A DNA stretch of 24,846 nucleotides from JAOACQ01 sp049968515 (GCA_049968515.1 JBMFQR010000026.1:1-24846), one strand, 5' to 3'. Positions 15,907 through 24,705 are shown, counted from the stretch's first letter. Numbers and translations: made by a program. The notes: generated from the sequence alone by a model not told the origin.

Positions 15907-17094
15907 ATGATTAAGAGATTTTTATGTGCCCCAGGTCCTACAGCAGTTCCGAGTGAGTTGCTTTCTGAGATGTCAAAGCCCTTGATGCATCACAGGACTC
16001 CACAGTTTTCACAGATAGTCTTTGAAAATGCTGAAATGTTGAAGAAGGTTTTCAAGACCAACAATACCGTTTTAACCCTGACTTCATCAGGTACCGGAGC
16101 AATGGAGGCTTCAATAACTAATTTTATGTCAGAAGGAGATAAAATTATAGTTCTATCAGCAGGAAAGTTTGGTGAAAGATTTGCAGAGATTGGAAGAGCA
16201 TATAAATTGAATGTAATAGAGCTTAAAGCAGAATATGGTAAGGATATAAAAGCCGATGAGGTTGAAAGGGCATTGAAGGAAAATCCAGATACTAAAGGTG
16301 TTTACACTGAGTACAGCGAGACCTCAACAGGAGTGGCTTTTGATGTCAAAAAAATAGCTCCAGTGGTTAAAAAAACAGATGCTATTTTTGTTATCGATGG
16401 AATCACAGCCATTGGTGCAATGGAATTCAATATGGATGAATGGGGAATAGATGTTGCGGTTGCTGGTTCGCAGAAGTCTTTTATGATTCCACCCGGTCTT
16501 GCGTTTATTTCCTACTCTGAAAAGGCTTCTGAGAGGATGAAGAACGCAAAGCTTCCAAAATACTATTTTGATCTTGCCAAGGAGAAGAAGAATCTCGAAA
16601 AGAAAACTACAGCCTGGACACCAGCCATTACTCTCTTTATTGGGCTTAACTATGCCTTAAAAATGATGCTTGAAGAAGGGATTGACAATGTGATAAAGAG
16701 GCACTCTCTTGTTGCAGAGTGTTTCAGAGAGGCTGTTCAGTCTATTGGCTTAAAGCTATTTCCGGATGTTCCGGATGTGAGGCCATCTGATTCAGTAACA
16801 GCCGTGAGAGTACCCGAAGGGATTGAGGGTGCAAAGATCCCAGCTCTAATGAGAGATAAATATGGTGTTACAATTGCTGGTGGTCAGGGGACTATGAAGG
16901 GAAAGATATTCCGACTCGGACATCTCGGATATGTTGACAAGAGCGATCTTGTTGTTGAACTTCAGGCAATGGAGCTTGCATTGAAAGAACTTGGCTATAA
17001 GTTTGAGTTTGGAAAGAGTGTATACACTGCCCAGAAGTTTATACTGGAAAAGTTTCCAGTTCCACAGGTTGAGTTATCAGAAGCTGGAGATTAG
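15907..17094 (+). CDS. Class V aminotransferase (serine/alanine-glyoxylate or phosphoserine type)
   Basis: The 395-residue protein is a fold-type I PLP enzyme. It starts with FLCAPGPTAVPSELL and has MHHRTPQF and LTSSGTGAMEAS for the phosphate-binding region. YSETSTGVAFD and VIDGITAIGAMEF hold the PLP-ring Asp. The Schiff-base Lys is K190 in AGSQKSFMIPPGLAF. IFRLGHLGYV near the end carries the substrate-carboxylate Arg. The family interconverts alanine or serine with glyoxylate or pyruvate. In several anaerobes and archaea a close relative acts as the phosphoserine aminotransferase with SerA. No serA is nearby, so the reaction is open. It has its own promoter, an excellent AAAGGAGG ribosome binding site and an intrinsic terminator, so it is probably a single-gene, well-expressed unit. 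Confidence 0.87.
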   Translation: MIKRFLCAPGPTAVPSELLSEMSKPLMHHRTPQFSQIVFENAEMLKKVFKTNNTVLTLTSSGTGAMEASITNFMSEGDKIIVLSAGKFGERFAEIGRAYKLNVIELKAEYGKDIKADEVERALKENPDTKGVYTEYSETSTGVAFDVKKIAPVVKKTDAIFVIDGITAIGAMEFNMDEWGIDVAVAGSQKSFMIPPGLAFISYSEKASERMKNAKLPKYYFDLAKEKKNLEKKTTAWTPAITLFIGLNYALKMMLEEGIDNVIKRHSLVAECFREAVQSIGLKLFPDVPDVRPSDSVTAVRVPEGIEGAKIPALMRDKYGVTIAGGQGTMKGKIFRLGHLGYVDKSDLVVELQAMELALKELGYKFEFGKSVYTAQKFILEKFPVPQVELSEAGD

Positions 17095-17120
17095 GCTGCA
17101 TTCGCAGCCTCATTTTTTAT
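17093..17120 (+). terminator. Intrinsic terminator of the aminotransferase gene
   Basis: AGGCTGC at 17093-17099 and GCAGCCT at 17104-17110 form a perfect 7-bp stem with a 4-nt loop. It is followed by CATTTTTTAT. The stem begins inside the stop codon. It also touches the stop codon of the convergent gene at 17110, but the minus strand has no U-run after the stem, so it works in the plus direction only. Confidence 0.85.
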
Positions 17121-17631
17121 TCTTTGAAACCACTATAGAGAGAGCTGTGGTAAGCTTTAAAACACTACTATTTAATTCTCTTATCCTATTTGAAAGAGTA
17201 AAGACGATGGCTTTCATTATTTTGTAACCTATCAGAGGATTTGAGAGGCATAAATTTTCAAAGTCTTCCTTTTTTATCTCATAAAGTATACATTTTGAAA
17301 TGGCCTTTACGGTTGCAGACCTTGGTGCACCGGTTATTAATGACATTTCACCAAAAAATGTCATCTTTGAGGCATCCATTGTTGCTATTGATTTTTCTGT
17401 GTCGATCCAATCCTTTTCCTTGCCAATTTTTAGGGTTATCTGTGTCGTGAGCTGAACAACCCCCTCTCTAAATAAAAACATTGTTGTGCCTAATTCACCC
17501 TCATTAACTATTATTTCGCCCTCCTTTATTTTTACCATTCTCAAAATTGATGAGAATTGCTCGAGTTCTTCATCTGTTAGCTCAGTAAATAACGGAATTT
17601 TTCTCAAATATTCCTTTTCATCTTTTTGCAT
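17110..17631 (-). CDS. Stand-alone cyclic-nucleotide-binding domain protein
   Basis: The 173-residue protein consists of a CAP-family cyclic-nucleotide-binding domain (about 10-130) and a short C-terminal helical tail. The phosphate-binding cassette FFGEMSLITGAPRSATV has G94, E95 and R104, the residues that contact the cyclic phosphate and ribose. This stretch closely resembles that of the bacterial cyclic-nucleotide-gated channel MloK1. There is no DNA-binding HTH, so it is not a CRP-type regulator. It lies 14 bp downstream of the potassium channel gene on the same strand, with AAGGAA before its ATG. The pair suggests a ligand-sensing subunit for the channel, which is inference. It is the last gene of the minus-strand run. 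Confidence 0.85.
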   Translation of the reverse strand: MQKDEKEYLRKIPLFTELTDEELEQFSSILRMVKIKEGEIIVNEGELGTTMFLFREGVVQLTTQITLKIGKEKDWIDTEKSIATMDASKMTFFGEMSLITGAPRSATVKAISKCILYEIKKEDFENLCLSNPLIGYKIMKAIVFTLSNRIRELNSSVLKLTTALSIVVSKNKK

Positions 17632-17645
17632 ATTTCATTCCTTTT

Positions 17646-18815
17646 TTATTTCAGTAAGAAAATATAATTATCAAGCTCATTTATCTGATATTCATCCGGT
17701 GGATTTATATTGATAAGGAGCTTCTTTTTCCCATCGGTCTGTGTCATTGCCTCTTCAAGTTTTGACTTTATAAAAAGGTCTATTGCTCCCTCACCTGAGA
17801 GAATATCATTAATGCTTAATTCTTTTTCGAGTCTTAAGATAGCAAGTGGAAGGGCTTTTTTTGTCTCTTTAATATAGCTAAAAAGCTCCCTGTAATTTTT
17901 CCCCACAAACTTAGAAGGTATCTCCTCAATCTCTACCCTCGGATTTGCAAAATTCCCCAATAACTCTCTGAAAAAAGCTGGAATGGCGGGGGAAGATAAA
18001 AATGCAGAGCAAAGAACGGGATTGAATTCGCCATTGTAAATTACCTCGTTCGCTCCAGCTTTTAGCACTGGCTTGATTTTTTCATCCTTAATAACCTCTG
18101 CAATTATAGAGACATCCTGATTCATAGCCCTTAAACTCAATATCGCAAGAATGGTTTTTTCATCCACATCCTTCTGCTGCACCGCTTGATAACTATTAGC
18201 AAGTATTATGGCAAACTTTGCATTTTCTGCATTTGCCCTCTTTAGAATTGTCTCCTTCGTATAATCTCCATAAACAAACTTAATGTTGTAATAATAAAAT
18301 CTACCTTTCAGATCAATGAATTCTTCCTCACTTATCTCATTCACAAGCACAATATTAAGAGCAGTAGTCTTTAAAAAGTTTGGCAATGCCAGAAGTATCT
18401 TTTCAAGGTTGGAGTTCCAGCCTAAAATTAAAATATGTTCTTTAAGATGCACTTTTGATAACCCCCTTCTTTCTTTTAGTCTTAAGTCTATAAGAATTGA
18501 AGCAATTATTCCACTGAAAATGGTATACAATGAAACGCCAAAGATTATAACAAAAATACCCAGAAATCTTCCCGGGATTGATTTGGGGACAATGTCTCCA
18601 TAGCCAACAGTTGGAACTGTAACAATAAGCCACCATATCCAGTCCCATGGGCTTTTAAAATTTTCGGACCCCGAATTTCTTTCTATAATGTAAATAGAAA
18701 ATGAGATGATAAGAATGAAGCATAGAAATATTAAAATAATCCTGTTTCCCGGTTCTCTCAGAAAATTCTTAAGCCTGAAGATTATTGAATTTTTTTGGTT
18801 TTTTTTCTTGCTCAT
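17646..18815 (-). CDS. Two-TM potassium channel with RCK (TrkA-N) domain
   Basis: The 389-residue protein has TM1 (about 26-45), a pore helix, the K+ selectivity filter TVGYGD at 69-74, TM2 (about 83-110) and a cytoplasmic RCK domain from about 126 (EHILILGWNSNLEKILLAL). A second regulatory part extends to the C terminus. This is the MthK/GsuK-like layout of ligand-gated K+ channels in the inner membrane. The Rossmann loop reads LGWNSN instead of GxGxxG, as in some channel RCK domains, so NAD binding in the usual way is doubtful. I chose ATG 18815; the frame stays open upstream to a GTG at 18866, but that extension would encode the 18839-18871 inverted repeat and has no better ribosome binding site. 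It follows purB by 68 bp and precedes the cyclic-nucleotide-binding gene by 14 bp. Confidence 0.85.
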   Translation of the reverse strand: MSKKKNQKNSIIFRLKNFLREPGNRIILIFLCFILIISFSIYIIERNSGSENFKSPWDWIWWLIVTVPTVGYGDIVPKSIPGRFLGIFVIIFGVSLYTIFSGIIASILIDLRLKERRGLSKVHLKEHILILGWNSNLEKILLALPNFLKTTALNIVLVNEISEEEFIDLKGRFYYYNIKFVYGDYTKETILKRANAENAKFAIILANSYQAVQQKDVDEKTILAILSLRAMNQDVSIIAEVIKDEKIKPVLKAGANEVIYNGEFNPVLCSAFLSSPAIPAFFRELLGNFANPRVEIEEIPSKFVGKNYRELFSYIKETKKALPLAILRLEKELSINDILSGEGAIDLFIKSKLEEAMTQTDGKKKLLININPPDEYQINELDNYIFLLK

Positions 18816-18838
18816 TATAAAACTACCATTATGTATAA

Positions 18839-18871
18839 ATTCAGTGCGCATTGTAATATTGCCCACTGAAT
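18839..18871. repeat. 8-bp inverted repeat between purB and the channel gene
   Basis: ATTCAGTG at 18839-18846 and CACTGAAT at 18864-18871 are perfect inverted arms with a 17-bp spacer, in the 68-bp gap between the purB stop and the chosen channel start. It could be an operator or an RNA hairpin in the channel leader. There is no U-run, so a terminator is unlikely. Confidence 0.45.
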
Positions 18872-18883
18872 ATCAGAATAAAT

Positions 18884-20308
18884 CTATACCTTTATTTCGG
18901 CTTTTATCCCTATATATTCCTTATTTTTCTCGAGAAAAGGTGAAATGTATTTTTCTATAAACTCCTCTACCTGTTTGTTTGCTCTTCCAGTATAGCCAGA
19001 GAAATTTCCCAGCTTTTCCCATTCCTCATCCTTAAGATTGAATTTAGCAGTTTTTTTCAATTCTTCAATCAGATTAAAACTCTTTCCATTTCTTATTGCC
19101 TCAACCTGCTTCATTGCATATTCTCTGATAATCTCATGCAGACTCTGTCTGTCTCCACCCCTTTTTACTGCCTCCATAAGAATATTCTCTGTGGCAAAAA
19201 ATGGAAGATTTTCCTCCAGATGTTTTCTTATTACGCTTTCACAAACATTTAATCCATCGACAATTTTCTGGTAGATTATAAGTATTGAATCAGTAGCTAA
19301 GAAACCTTCTGCCATAGAAATTCTCCTGTTGGCAGAATCATCGAGAGTTCTTTCCAGAAACTGAAAGGAGAAGGTATAGGCTGCATTTAAGACATTGTTT
19401 ATAACATATCTTGCGAGGGAACTCATTCTTTCACAGAGAATTGGATTCCTCTTGTAGGGCATTGCAGATGAACCAACCTGCTTTTTGTCAAACGGCTCTT
19501 CAAGTTGCCAGGAGTGTTGCATTATCCTAATATCATTTGCTGCTCTGTGAGATGACTGGGCTATACCTGATAAGACATTCAGTATTTTTACATCCCACTT
19601 TCTTGTTATTGTCTGTCCTGAGACAGGGACACTATCGTTAAACCCGAGTTTTCTTGCAACAAGTTTGTCGAGGCTTTTTACCTTTTCGTCGTCTCCTTCA
19701 AAGAGTTGCAGGAATGAAGCCTGTGTGCCTGTTGTTCCCTTTACTCCTCTCGTGGTCAGATTTTCAATCAAAGTTTCAAGCTCGGTGGCGTCAAGGTAAA
19801 GGTCATAAAGCCACAAACTCATTCTTTTCCCGAGTGTTGTTGGCTGTGCCGGCTGAAGATGAGTATAGGCTAAAACTGGCAAATCCTTATACTTAAGGCA
19901 CAGTCTTGAAAGGCTATCCATCAGAGTTATAAGCCTTTTCTTGATTAAGATCAAAGCCTTTTTAAAGATTATAAAATCAGTGTTATCGGTTACAAAGGCA
20001 GAGGTGGCACCTAAATGTATTATTGGTTTTGCTTTTTTAGCAACCTCACCATAGGCTTTTATATGGCTCATTACATCATGGTGAATCTCTCTTTCTATCT
20101 CACCAGCTCTTTTGAGATCAAGATTGTCTCTATTGTTTTTCAAATCTGCAATCTGCTCATCGGTAATTGGCAGGCCGAGTTCCTTCTCTGCCTCTGCCAG
20201 AGCTATCCAGCAATCCCGCCAGGTAAGAAATTTCGTCTCTTCTGAAAATAACTCAAGCATTTCCTTTGAAGCATATCTTGTTTCAAGTGGATTCTGATAG
20301 ATTGACAT
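18884..20308 (-). CDS. purB: Adenylosuccinate lyase
   Basis: The 474-residue protein has the fumarase/aspartase superfamily signature GSSAMPYKRNPILCER. Other PurB blocks are HDVMSHIKAYGEVAK, IHLGATSAFVTDNTD, YTHLQPAQPTTLGKR and TTRGVKGTTGTQASF. It cleaves SAICAR and adenylosuccinate, releasing fumarate, in purine synthesis, as a homotetramer. I placed the start at ATG 20308 because GGAGG at 20314-20318 (minus strand) is 5 bp away. The open frame extends 20 codons further upstream without a start that fits. It lies 77 bp after nspC on the same strand. No other purine gene is nearby, so its link to the polyamine genes may be only operon placement. Confidence 0.95.
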   Translation of the reverse strand: MSIYQNPLETRYASKEMLELFSEETKFLTWRDCWIALAEAEKELGLPITDEQIADLKNNRDNLDLKRAGEIEREIHHDVMSHIKAYGEVAKKAKPIIHLGATSAFVTDNTDFIIFKKALILIKKRLITLMDSLSRLCLKYKDLPVLAYTHLQPAQPTTLGKRMSLWLYDLYLDATELETLIENLTTRGVKGTTGTQASFLQLFEGDDEKVKSLDKLVARKLGFNDSVPVSGQTITRKWDVKILNVLSGIAQSSHRAANDIRIMQHSWQLEEPFDKKQVGSSAMPYKRNPILCERMSSLARYVINNVLNAAYTFSFQFLERTLDDSANRRISMAEGFLATDSILIIYQKIVDGLNVCESVIRKHLEENLPFFATENILMEAVKRGGDRQSLHEIIREYAMKQVEAIRNGKSFNLIEELKKTAKFNLKDEEWEKLGNFSGYTGRANKQVEEFIEKYISPFLEKNKEYIGIKAEIKV

Positions 20309-20385
20309 AAATTCCTCCAGCTTTACAGCGGGGCTGTCCAACCCCCTATTTCCTACTCCTTTTACCACCGTGATCTAATTTGCCC

Positions 20386-21540
20386 TCACAACCTACTTAA
20401 AAAGTCTTTATAACCGAACCTTTTCCAGAGTTTTAAACTACCCTTCTCTGTGTTTGCAATATAAATTGAGGGCAGATTTATTCCATTAAAGGTGTTTGTC
20501 TTTACCATAGTGTAAATTGCCATATCGGTAAAAATAACTCTATCTCCAGCCTTGAGAGGATAGTCGAAGGAAAAATCACCTATGACATCCCCAGCAAGGC
20601 ACGAAATTCCACCAAACCTGTATGTATATTTCTTTTCAAATGCCTTTCCACTACCTATCACATGCGGACGATAGGGCATTTCAAGTACATCAGGCATATG
20701 TGTTGCTGCAGAGGTGTCGAGTATGGCTATTTCCATCCCATTTCTCATTATGTCAAGAACCCTCGACACAAGATATCCGGCATTTAGAGCAACTGCCTCT
20801 CCGGGTTCAAGATAAACTTCTACCCCCCATCTATCTTTAAATCTATTTATAACATCACACAGAAGGTCAATGTCATACCCCTCTTTAGTAATGTGATGCC
20901 CTCCTCCGAAGTTAATGTACTCCATTTTATGTATATATTCTTTAAACTTATTTTCAAAAGCCTCAACAGTTCTTGCAAGAGGCCGGGCATTTTGTTCACA
21001 GAGAGTGTGAAAATGCAGATAAGATATACCATCAAGCTTATCCTTTCTGAACTCGCTTTTTATAACTCCAAGCCTTGAGTAGGGGGCACAGGGGTCGTAG
21101 ATTTCTACCGTTCCCTCCGAGTGCTCTGGATTAACCCTGATGCCGAATTTTACCTCTCTCTTTAGATTTCTGGTTAATGGTTTCAATCTCTCCCATAAAG
21201 AAAAGGAGTTAAAGTCTATATGGTCTGCATATTTTAACAATTCAAGAAAATCAGCTTCACTATAAGCAGGCGCGTATACATGTACTTCTTTGCCAAATTT
21301 TTCCCTTCCAAGTCTCGCTTCGTTAACGGAACTTGCACATACACCATGAAGAGTTTCTGTAATTATCCCTGCAAAGGCATAATTTGAAAATGCTTTCAAC
21401 GCCAGAAGAATTTTACAGCCTGTTCTCTCTATTACCTTTTTTAGTATAGAAAGGTTTTGCCTTAATCCGGCTTCATCAATTATAAAGGCGGGTGTTTCAA
21501 CCTTTTCTTTAATGAATTTTAAAAAGTTGTCTCTTTCCAT
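20386..21540 (-). CDS. nspC: Carboxynorspermidine/carboxyspermidine decarboxylase
   Basis: The 384-residue protein is an alanine-racemase-fold PLP decarboxylase. The PLP Lys is K49 in LLALKAFSNYA. HFHTLCEQ, FGGGHHI, EPGEAVALNAGYLV and ISCLAGDVIGDF match the NspC subgroup rather than lysine or diaminopimelate decarboxylases. It decarboxylates carboxyspermidine or carboxynorspermidine to spermidine or norspermidine in the cytosol. Its ATG lies inside the end of the dehydrogenase gene (22-bp overlap), so translation is coupled. Together with speA and the dehydrogenase it forms the alternative, S-adenosylmethionine-free spermidine route. Some homologues instead use carboxyaminopropylagmatine. Confidence 0.92.
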   Translation of the reverse strand: MERDNFLKFIKEKVETPAFIIDEAGLRQNLSILKKVIERTGCKILLALKAFSNYAFAGIITETLHGVCASSVNEARLGREKFGKEVHVYAPAYSEADFLELLKYADHIDFNSFSLWERLKPLTRNLKREVKFGIRVNPEHSEGTVEIYDPCAPYSRLGVIKSEFRKDKLDGISYLHFHTLCEQNARPLARTVEAFENKFKEYIHKMEYINFGGGHHITKEGYDIDLLCDVINRFKDRWGVEVYLEPGEAVALNAGYLVSRVLDIMRNGMEIAILDTSAATHMPDVLEMPYRPHVIGSGKAFEKKYTYRFGGISCLAGDVIGDFSFDYPLKAGDRVIFTDMAIYTMVKTNTFNGINLPSIYIANTEKGSLKLWKRFGYKDFLSRL

Positions 21541-22709
21541 GGTAATCCATAAATGTTGAGTTTATCCATAAATGGATCCGGGTCAAGCTCTTCAAGATTG
21601 TAAACCCCTGCTTTTTTCCATACACCCGTTACGATAAGCATTGCCCCGATCATTGCAGGAACGCCCGTGGTATAAGGAACAGCATGAACACCGGTTTCAA
21701 GATAGCACTCATGATGGTCGCAAACATTGTAGATAAACTTTTTCAGGGGATTGCCAGCTTTATCCAGACCTTCAATCTGAACACCTATACAGGTTTTGCC
21801 TGTGTAATTTTCACCGAGAGAAGCAGGATCTGGAAGGAGTTGCTTCAAAAACTCTACGGGCACTACCTTTGTGCCTTTATAATCTATCGGTTCTGTGCTG
21901 TGTAACCCAAGATTCACAATAACTCTCAGATGATTGAGATAATTCTCTGAAAAAGTCATCCAGAATCTTATTCTTTCTATCTCTGGAAAATTCTTAACAA
22001 TTGATTCAAGCTCTTCGTGGAAAAGAAGATAGCTTTCCTTGTCTCCAACCTCTGGATAGAATATAGGCTTATGGATTGAAAGAGGGTCTATCTCAACCCA
22101 TTTGCCATTTTCATAATACTTTCCCTTCTGGGTTATCTCCCTTATATTTATTTCTGGATTGAAATTTGTGGCAAATGCCTTCCCGTGGCTTCCCGCGTTA
22201 CAATCAACAATGTCCACATATCTCATCTTGCTGAAATAATGTTTTTTCATATAGGCAGTGAATACGTTTGTAACACCTGGGTCAAATCCACTTCCTAAAA
22301 GTGCCATAATTCCGGCTTTTTCAAACCTCTCTTTGTATGCCCATTGCCATTTGTATTCAAATTTTGCAACCTCTCTCGGTTCATAGTTTGCAGTGTCAAG
22401 GTAATCCACTCCTGTTTCAAGACAGGCATCCATTATTGGTAAATCCTGATAGGGAAGTGCAACATTTATTACAATATCTGGTTTAAATTGCTTTATGAGA
22501 CTCACCATTTCTTTAACATTATCTGCATCAACCTTTGCTGTTTTCAGATCACGATTATACTTTTCTTTAATTCTTTTTGCTATTTTGTCACACTTTTCTT
22601 TTGTCCTGCTTGCAAGCATAATATCTGTAAATACTTCTTTAACCTCCGCACACTTATGTGCCACAACCTGTCCAACTCCTCCAGCTCCAATAATTAAAAC
22701 CCTTGCCAT
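21519..22709 (-). CDS. Carboxy(nor)spermidine dehydrogenase, saccharopine dehydrogenase family
   Basis: The 396-residue protein has an N-terminal Rossmann domain with GAGGVG at 8-13 and SRTKEKCDKIA for NADP-type binding. Family blocks are INVALPYQDLPIMDACLETG, YLDTANYEP, ALLGSGFDPGVTNVF and CNAGSHGKAFATNFNPEIN. The sequence matches the 'Lys1-like' carboxynorspermidine synthase group that sits with nspC in many bacteria. It condenses aspartate beta-semialdehyde with an amine (putrescine, diaminopropane or, in some lineages, agmatine) and reduces the Schiff base. GGAGG lies about 9 bp before the ATG. It starts 17 bp after the speA stop and overlaps nspC by 22 bp. Confidence 0.9.
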   Translation of the reverse strand: MARVLIIGAGGVGQVVAHKCAEVKEVFTDIMLASRTKEKCDKIAKRIKEKYNRDLKTAKVDADNVKEMVSLIKQFKPDIVINVALPYQDLPIMDACLETGVDYLDTANYEPREVAKFEYKWQWAYKERFEKAGIMALLGSGFDPGVTNVFTAYMKKHYFSKMRYVDIVDCNAGSHGKAFATNFNPEINIREITQKGKYYENGKWVEIDPLSIHKPIFYPEVGDKESYLLFHEELESIVKNFPEIERIRFWMTFSENYLNHLRVIVNLGLHSTEPIDYKGTKVVPVEFLKQLLPDPASLGENYTGKTCIGVQIEGLDKAGNPLKKFIYNVCDHHECYLETGVHAVPYTTGVPAMIGAMLIVTGVWKKAGVYNLEELDPDPFMDKLNIYGLPWKETTF

Positions 22710-22726
22710 TTATAAATTCCTCCGGC

Positions 22727-24646
22727 TTATCTTTCGTAATAAGTATAACCTGAAAGCCCCTCTTCAAAGGCCTTTAAAATCTCAACTCTCTCCTCAACAG
22801 TAATCCTGCCCTTCTGTACAGCTTTTTCAGCATATTCCCTGAACCTTGCCTTCATAAGCTTTATATCATATTCCACATAGCTCATTACATCAGCCACCGA
22901 ATCTCCCTCAAGCTCATCAACAAAGTAGTAATCTCCATTTTCATCAACCCTTATCGTAACAACATTTGTATCACCAAGCAAATTGTGCAGATCGCCGAGT
23001 GTCTCCTGATATGCACCGACAAGAAAAACCCCGATATAATATTCCTCATCCTTTTTCAATTCATGTAAAGGCAATGTGTATTTAACTTCGTGCTGATCAA
23101 TAAATCTATCAATTTTACCATCACAATCGCAGGTAATATCAGCAATTATAGCCTTTCTTGTTGGTTCTTCATTAAGTCTGTGAATCGGCATTATCGGGAA
23201 GAGATGGTCGATTGCCCATGTGTCAGGTAGAGACTGAAAGACACTGAAATTTCCATAGTAAATATCGGAAAGTGCTACCTCTATACCCTCAAATTCGCTT
23301 GGCTTGTTCTTCATATTTTTAATGTTTTTTGATATATTATAGACAATCTGCCAGAAAATATTGTCTGCAAGTGCTCTTTCTCTTAATGAAATCTCTCCAT
23401 GCTTGAAAAGCTCTCTTATCTGATCCCTGTAATAAATTGCATCATTTATACTTTCCTGCATATTTTTAAGATTCAACTTCTGAAGTGTCTCAAAAAGGTT
23501 TCTTGTCATCTCGTGTGTTTCTTCTGGCAGGGACGCTGGAAGCTCTGTGACTTCAAATTTACTTACATCAAGTATATCAAAAAGCAGGATAGAATAGTAA
23601 GCAACAATTGCTCTTCCAGATTCAGTAATAATGGTAGGATGTGGGATGGAATTTTCATCAAGGGCTGTCATCACACTTTCGATAATGTCAGAACAGTACT
23701 CATCGAGTGTATAATTTCTACTGGTGAAATAGTTTGTCTGCGAACCATCATAATCAACCGCAAGCCCTCCACCTAAATCAAGATAACCCATAGGTGCATT
23801 TTCGCTCACAAGACCAGAGTATACCCTTGAGGCCTCAAGCACTGCAGATCTTATGTCCCTGATATTAGGCACCTGTGAACCAATGTGGTAATGTAAAAGC
23901 TTCAAACAATCAAGCATTTTCTTTTCTTTAAGTTTGTCCACGAAGGAAACAAGCTCGGAATAATTAAGACCGAATATGCTTCTGTCCCCACCTGATTCTG
24001 TCCAGTGTCCACTTGCTTTTGTGGAAAGCTTTATTCTCACACCAATGTTTGGTTTGACATCCAGCTTCTTTGACCTTTCGAGTATTAAATCAAGCTCGTC
24101 TGGCATTTCCACAACAATAAAGCAATTGTATCCCATTTTTGTTGCATATAATGCAATGTCAATAAACTCTTTGTCCTTATATCCATTACATACAAGACAT
24201 GCCTCTGGATCTTTTAGAAAGGATATTGCTGCAAGTAGTTCTGCCTTACTGCCTGCTTCAAGACCATGATGATACTTCTCACCAAACTCTGTTATTTCCT
24301 GAACTACATGTTTTTGCTGGTTTACCTTTATGGGATATACGCCCCTGTAATTACCTTTATAATTGAAGTTTTTTATTGCTTTCTGAAAGCTTTCATGCAG
24401 AAGAGTTATCTGCGAGTCAAGAATATTACTTATTCTCAACAGGACTGGCATTCCGAGGCCTCTTGCCTTTGTGCCCTTAACAATCTCCATAAGGCTGATC
24501 ATATTTTTTTTATTTTCAGGAGTATATACAACCTCTCCCTTGGGAGATATGTCAAAATAGCCAGCGCCCCAGCTTTTAATTCCATAAAGCTCGGCAGACT
24601 TTTCTATAGTCCATCTTTCAAGGGTTTCCTGTTTGCCATTAAGCAT
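22727..24646 (-). CDS. speA: Biosynthetic arginine decarboxylase
   Basis: The 639-residue protein is close in length to E. coli SpeA (about 658). The PLP Lys is K107 in YPIKVNQQKHV. Other typical blocks are SKAELLAA, FGLNYSELV, LHYHIGSQV, YLDLGGGLAVDYDGS, ITESGRA, YYGNFSVFQSLPD, ITCDCDGKID and GAYQETLGDLHN. It converts arginine to agmatine in the cytosol. I placed the start at ATG 24646, with GTGAGGTG about 8 bp upstream. The frame stays open to a GTG at 24691, but that lies almost at the predicted transcription start. It is first in a minus-strand run with the dehydrogenase and nspC. No agmatinase or agmatine deiminase gene is in the window. Confidence 0.95.
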   Translation of the reverse strand: MLNGKQETLERWTIEKSAELYGIKSWGAGYFDISPKGEVVYTPENKKNMISLMEIVKGTKARGLGMPVLLRISNILDSQITLLHESFQKAIKNFNYKGNYRGVYPIKVNQQKHVVQEITEFGEKYHHGLEAGSKAELLAAISFLKDPEACLVCNGYKDKEFIDIALYATKMGYNCFIVVEMPDELDLILERSKKLDVKPNIGVRIKLSTKASGHWTESGGDRSIFGLNYSELVSFVDKLKEKKMLDCLKLLHYHIGSQVPNIRDIRSAVLEASRVYSGLVSENAPMGYLDLGGGLAVDYDGSQTNYFTSRNYTLDEYCSDIIESVMTALDENSIPHPTIITESGRAIVAYYSILLFDILDVSKFEVTELPASLPEETHEMTRNLFETLQKLNLKNMQESINDAIYYRDQIRELFKHGEISLRERALADNIFWQIVYNISKNIKNMKNKPSEFEGIEVALSDIYYGNFSVFQSLPDTWAIDHLFPIMPIHRLNEEPTRKAIIADITCDCDGKIDRFIDQHEVKYTLPLHELKKDEEYYIGVFLVGAYQETLGDLHNLLGDTNVVTIRVDENGDYYFVDELEGDSVADVMSYVEYDIKLMKARFREYAEKAVQKGRITVEERVEILKAFEEGLSGYTYYER

Positions 24647-24705
24647 TTTACAGCACCTCACGGAAAAGTAGACATATCGTAGCAAAGCCACAATATATTT
24701 ATTAT

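Noticed and set aside
17093..17120. Bidirectional terminator for the cyclic-nucleotide-binding gene
   Set aside because: On the minus strand the stem is followed by AATCTCC instead of a U-run, so only the plus direction is supported.
24647..24691. Longer speA starting with GTG at 24691
   Set aside because: It would begin a few bases after the predicted transcription start and has no ribosome binding site, while ATG 24646 has GTGAGGTG at good spacing and gives a normal SpeA length.
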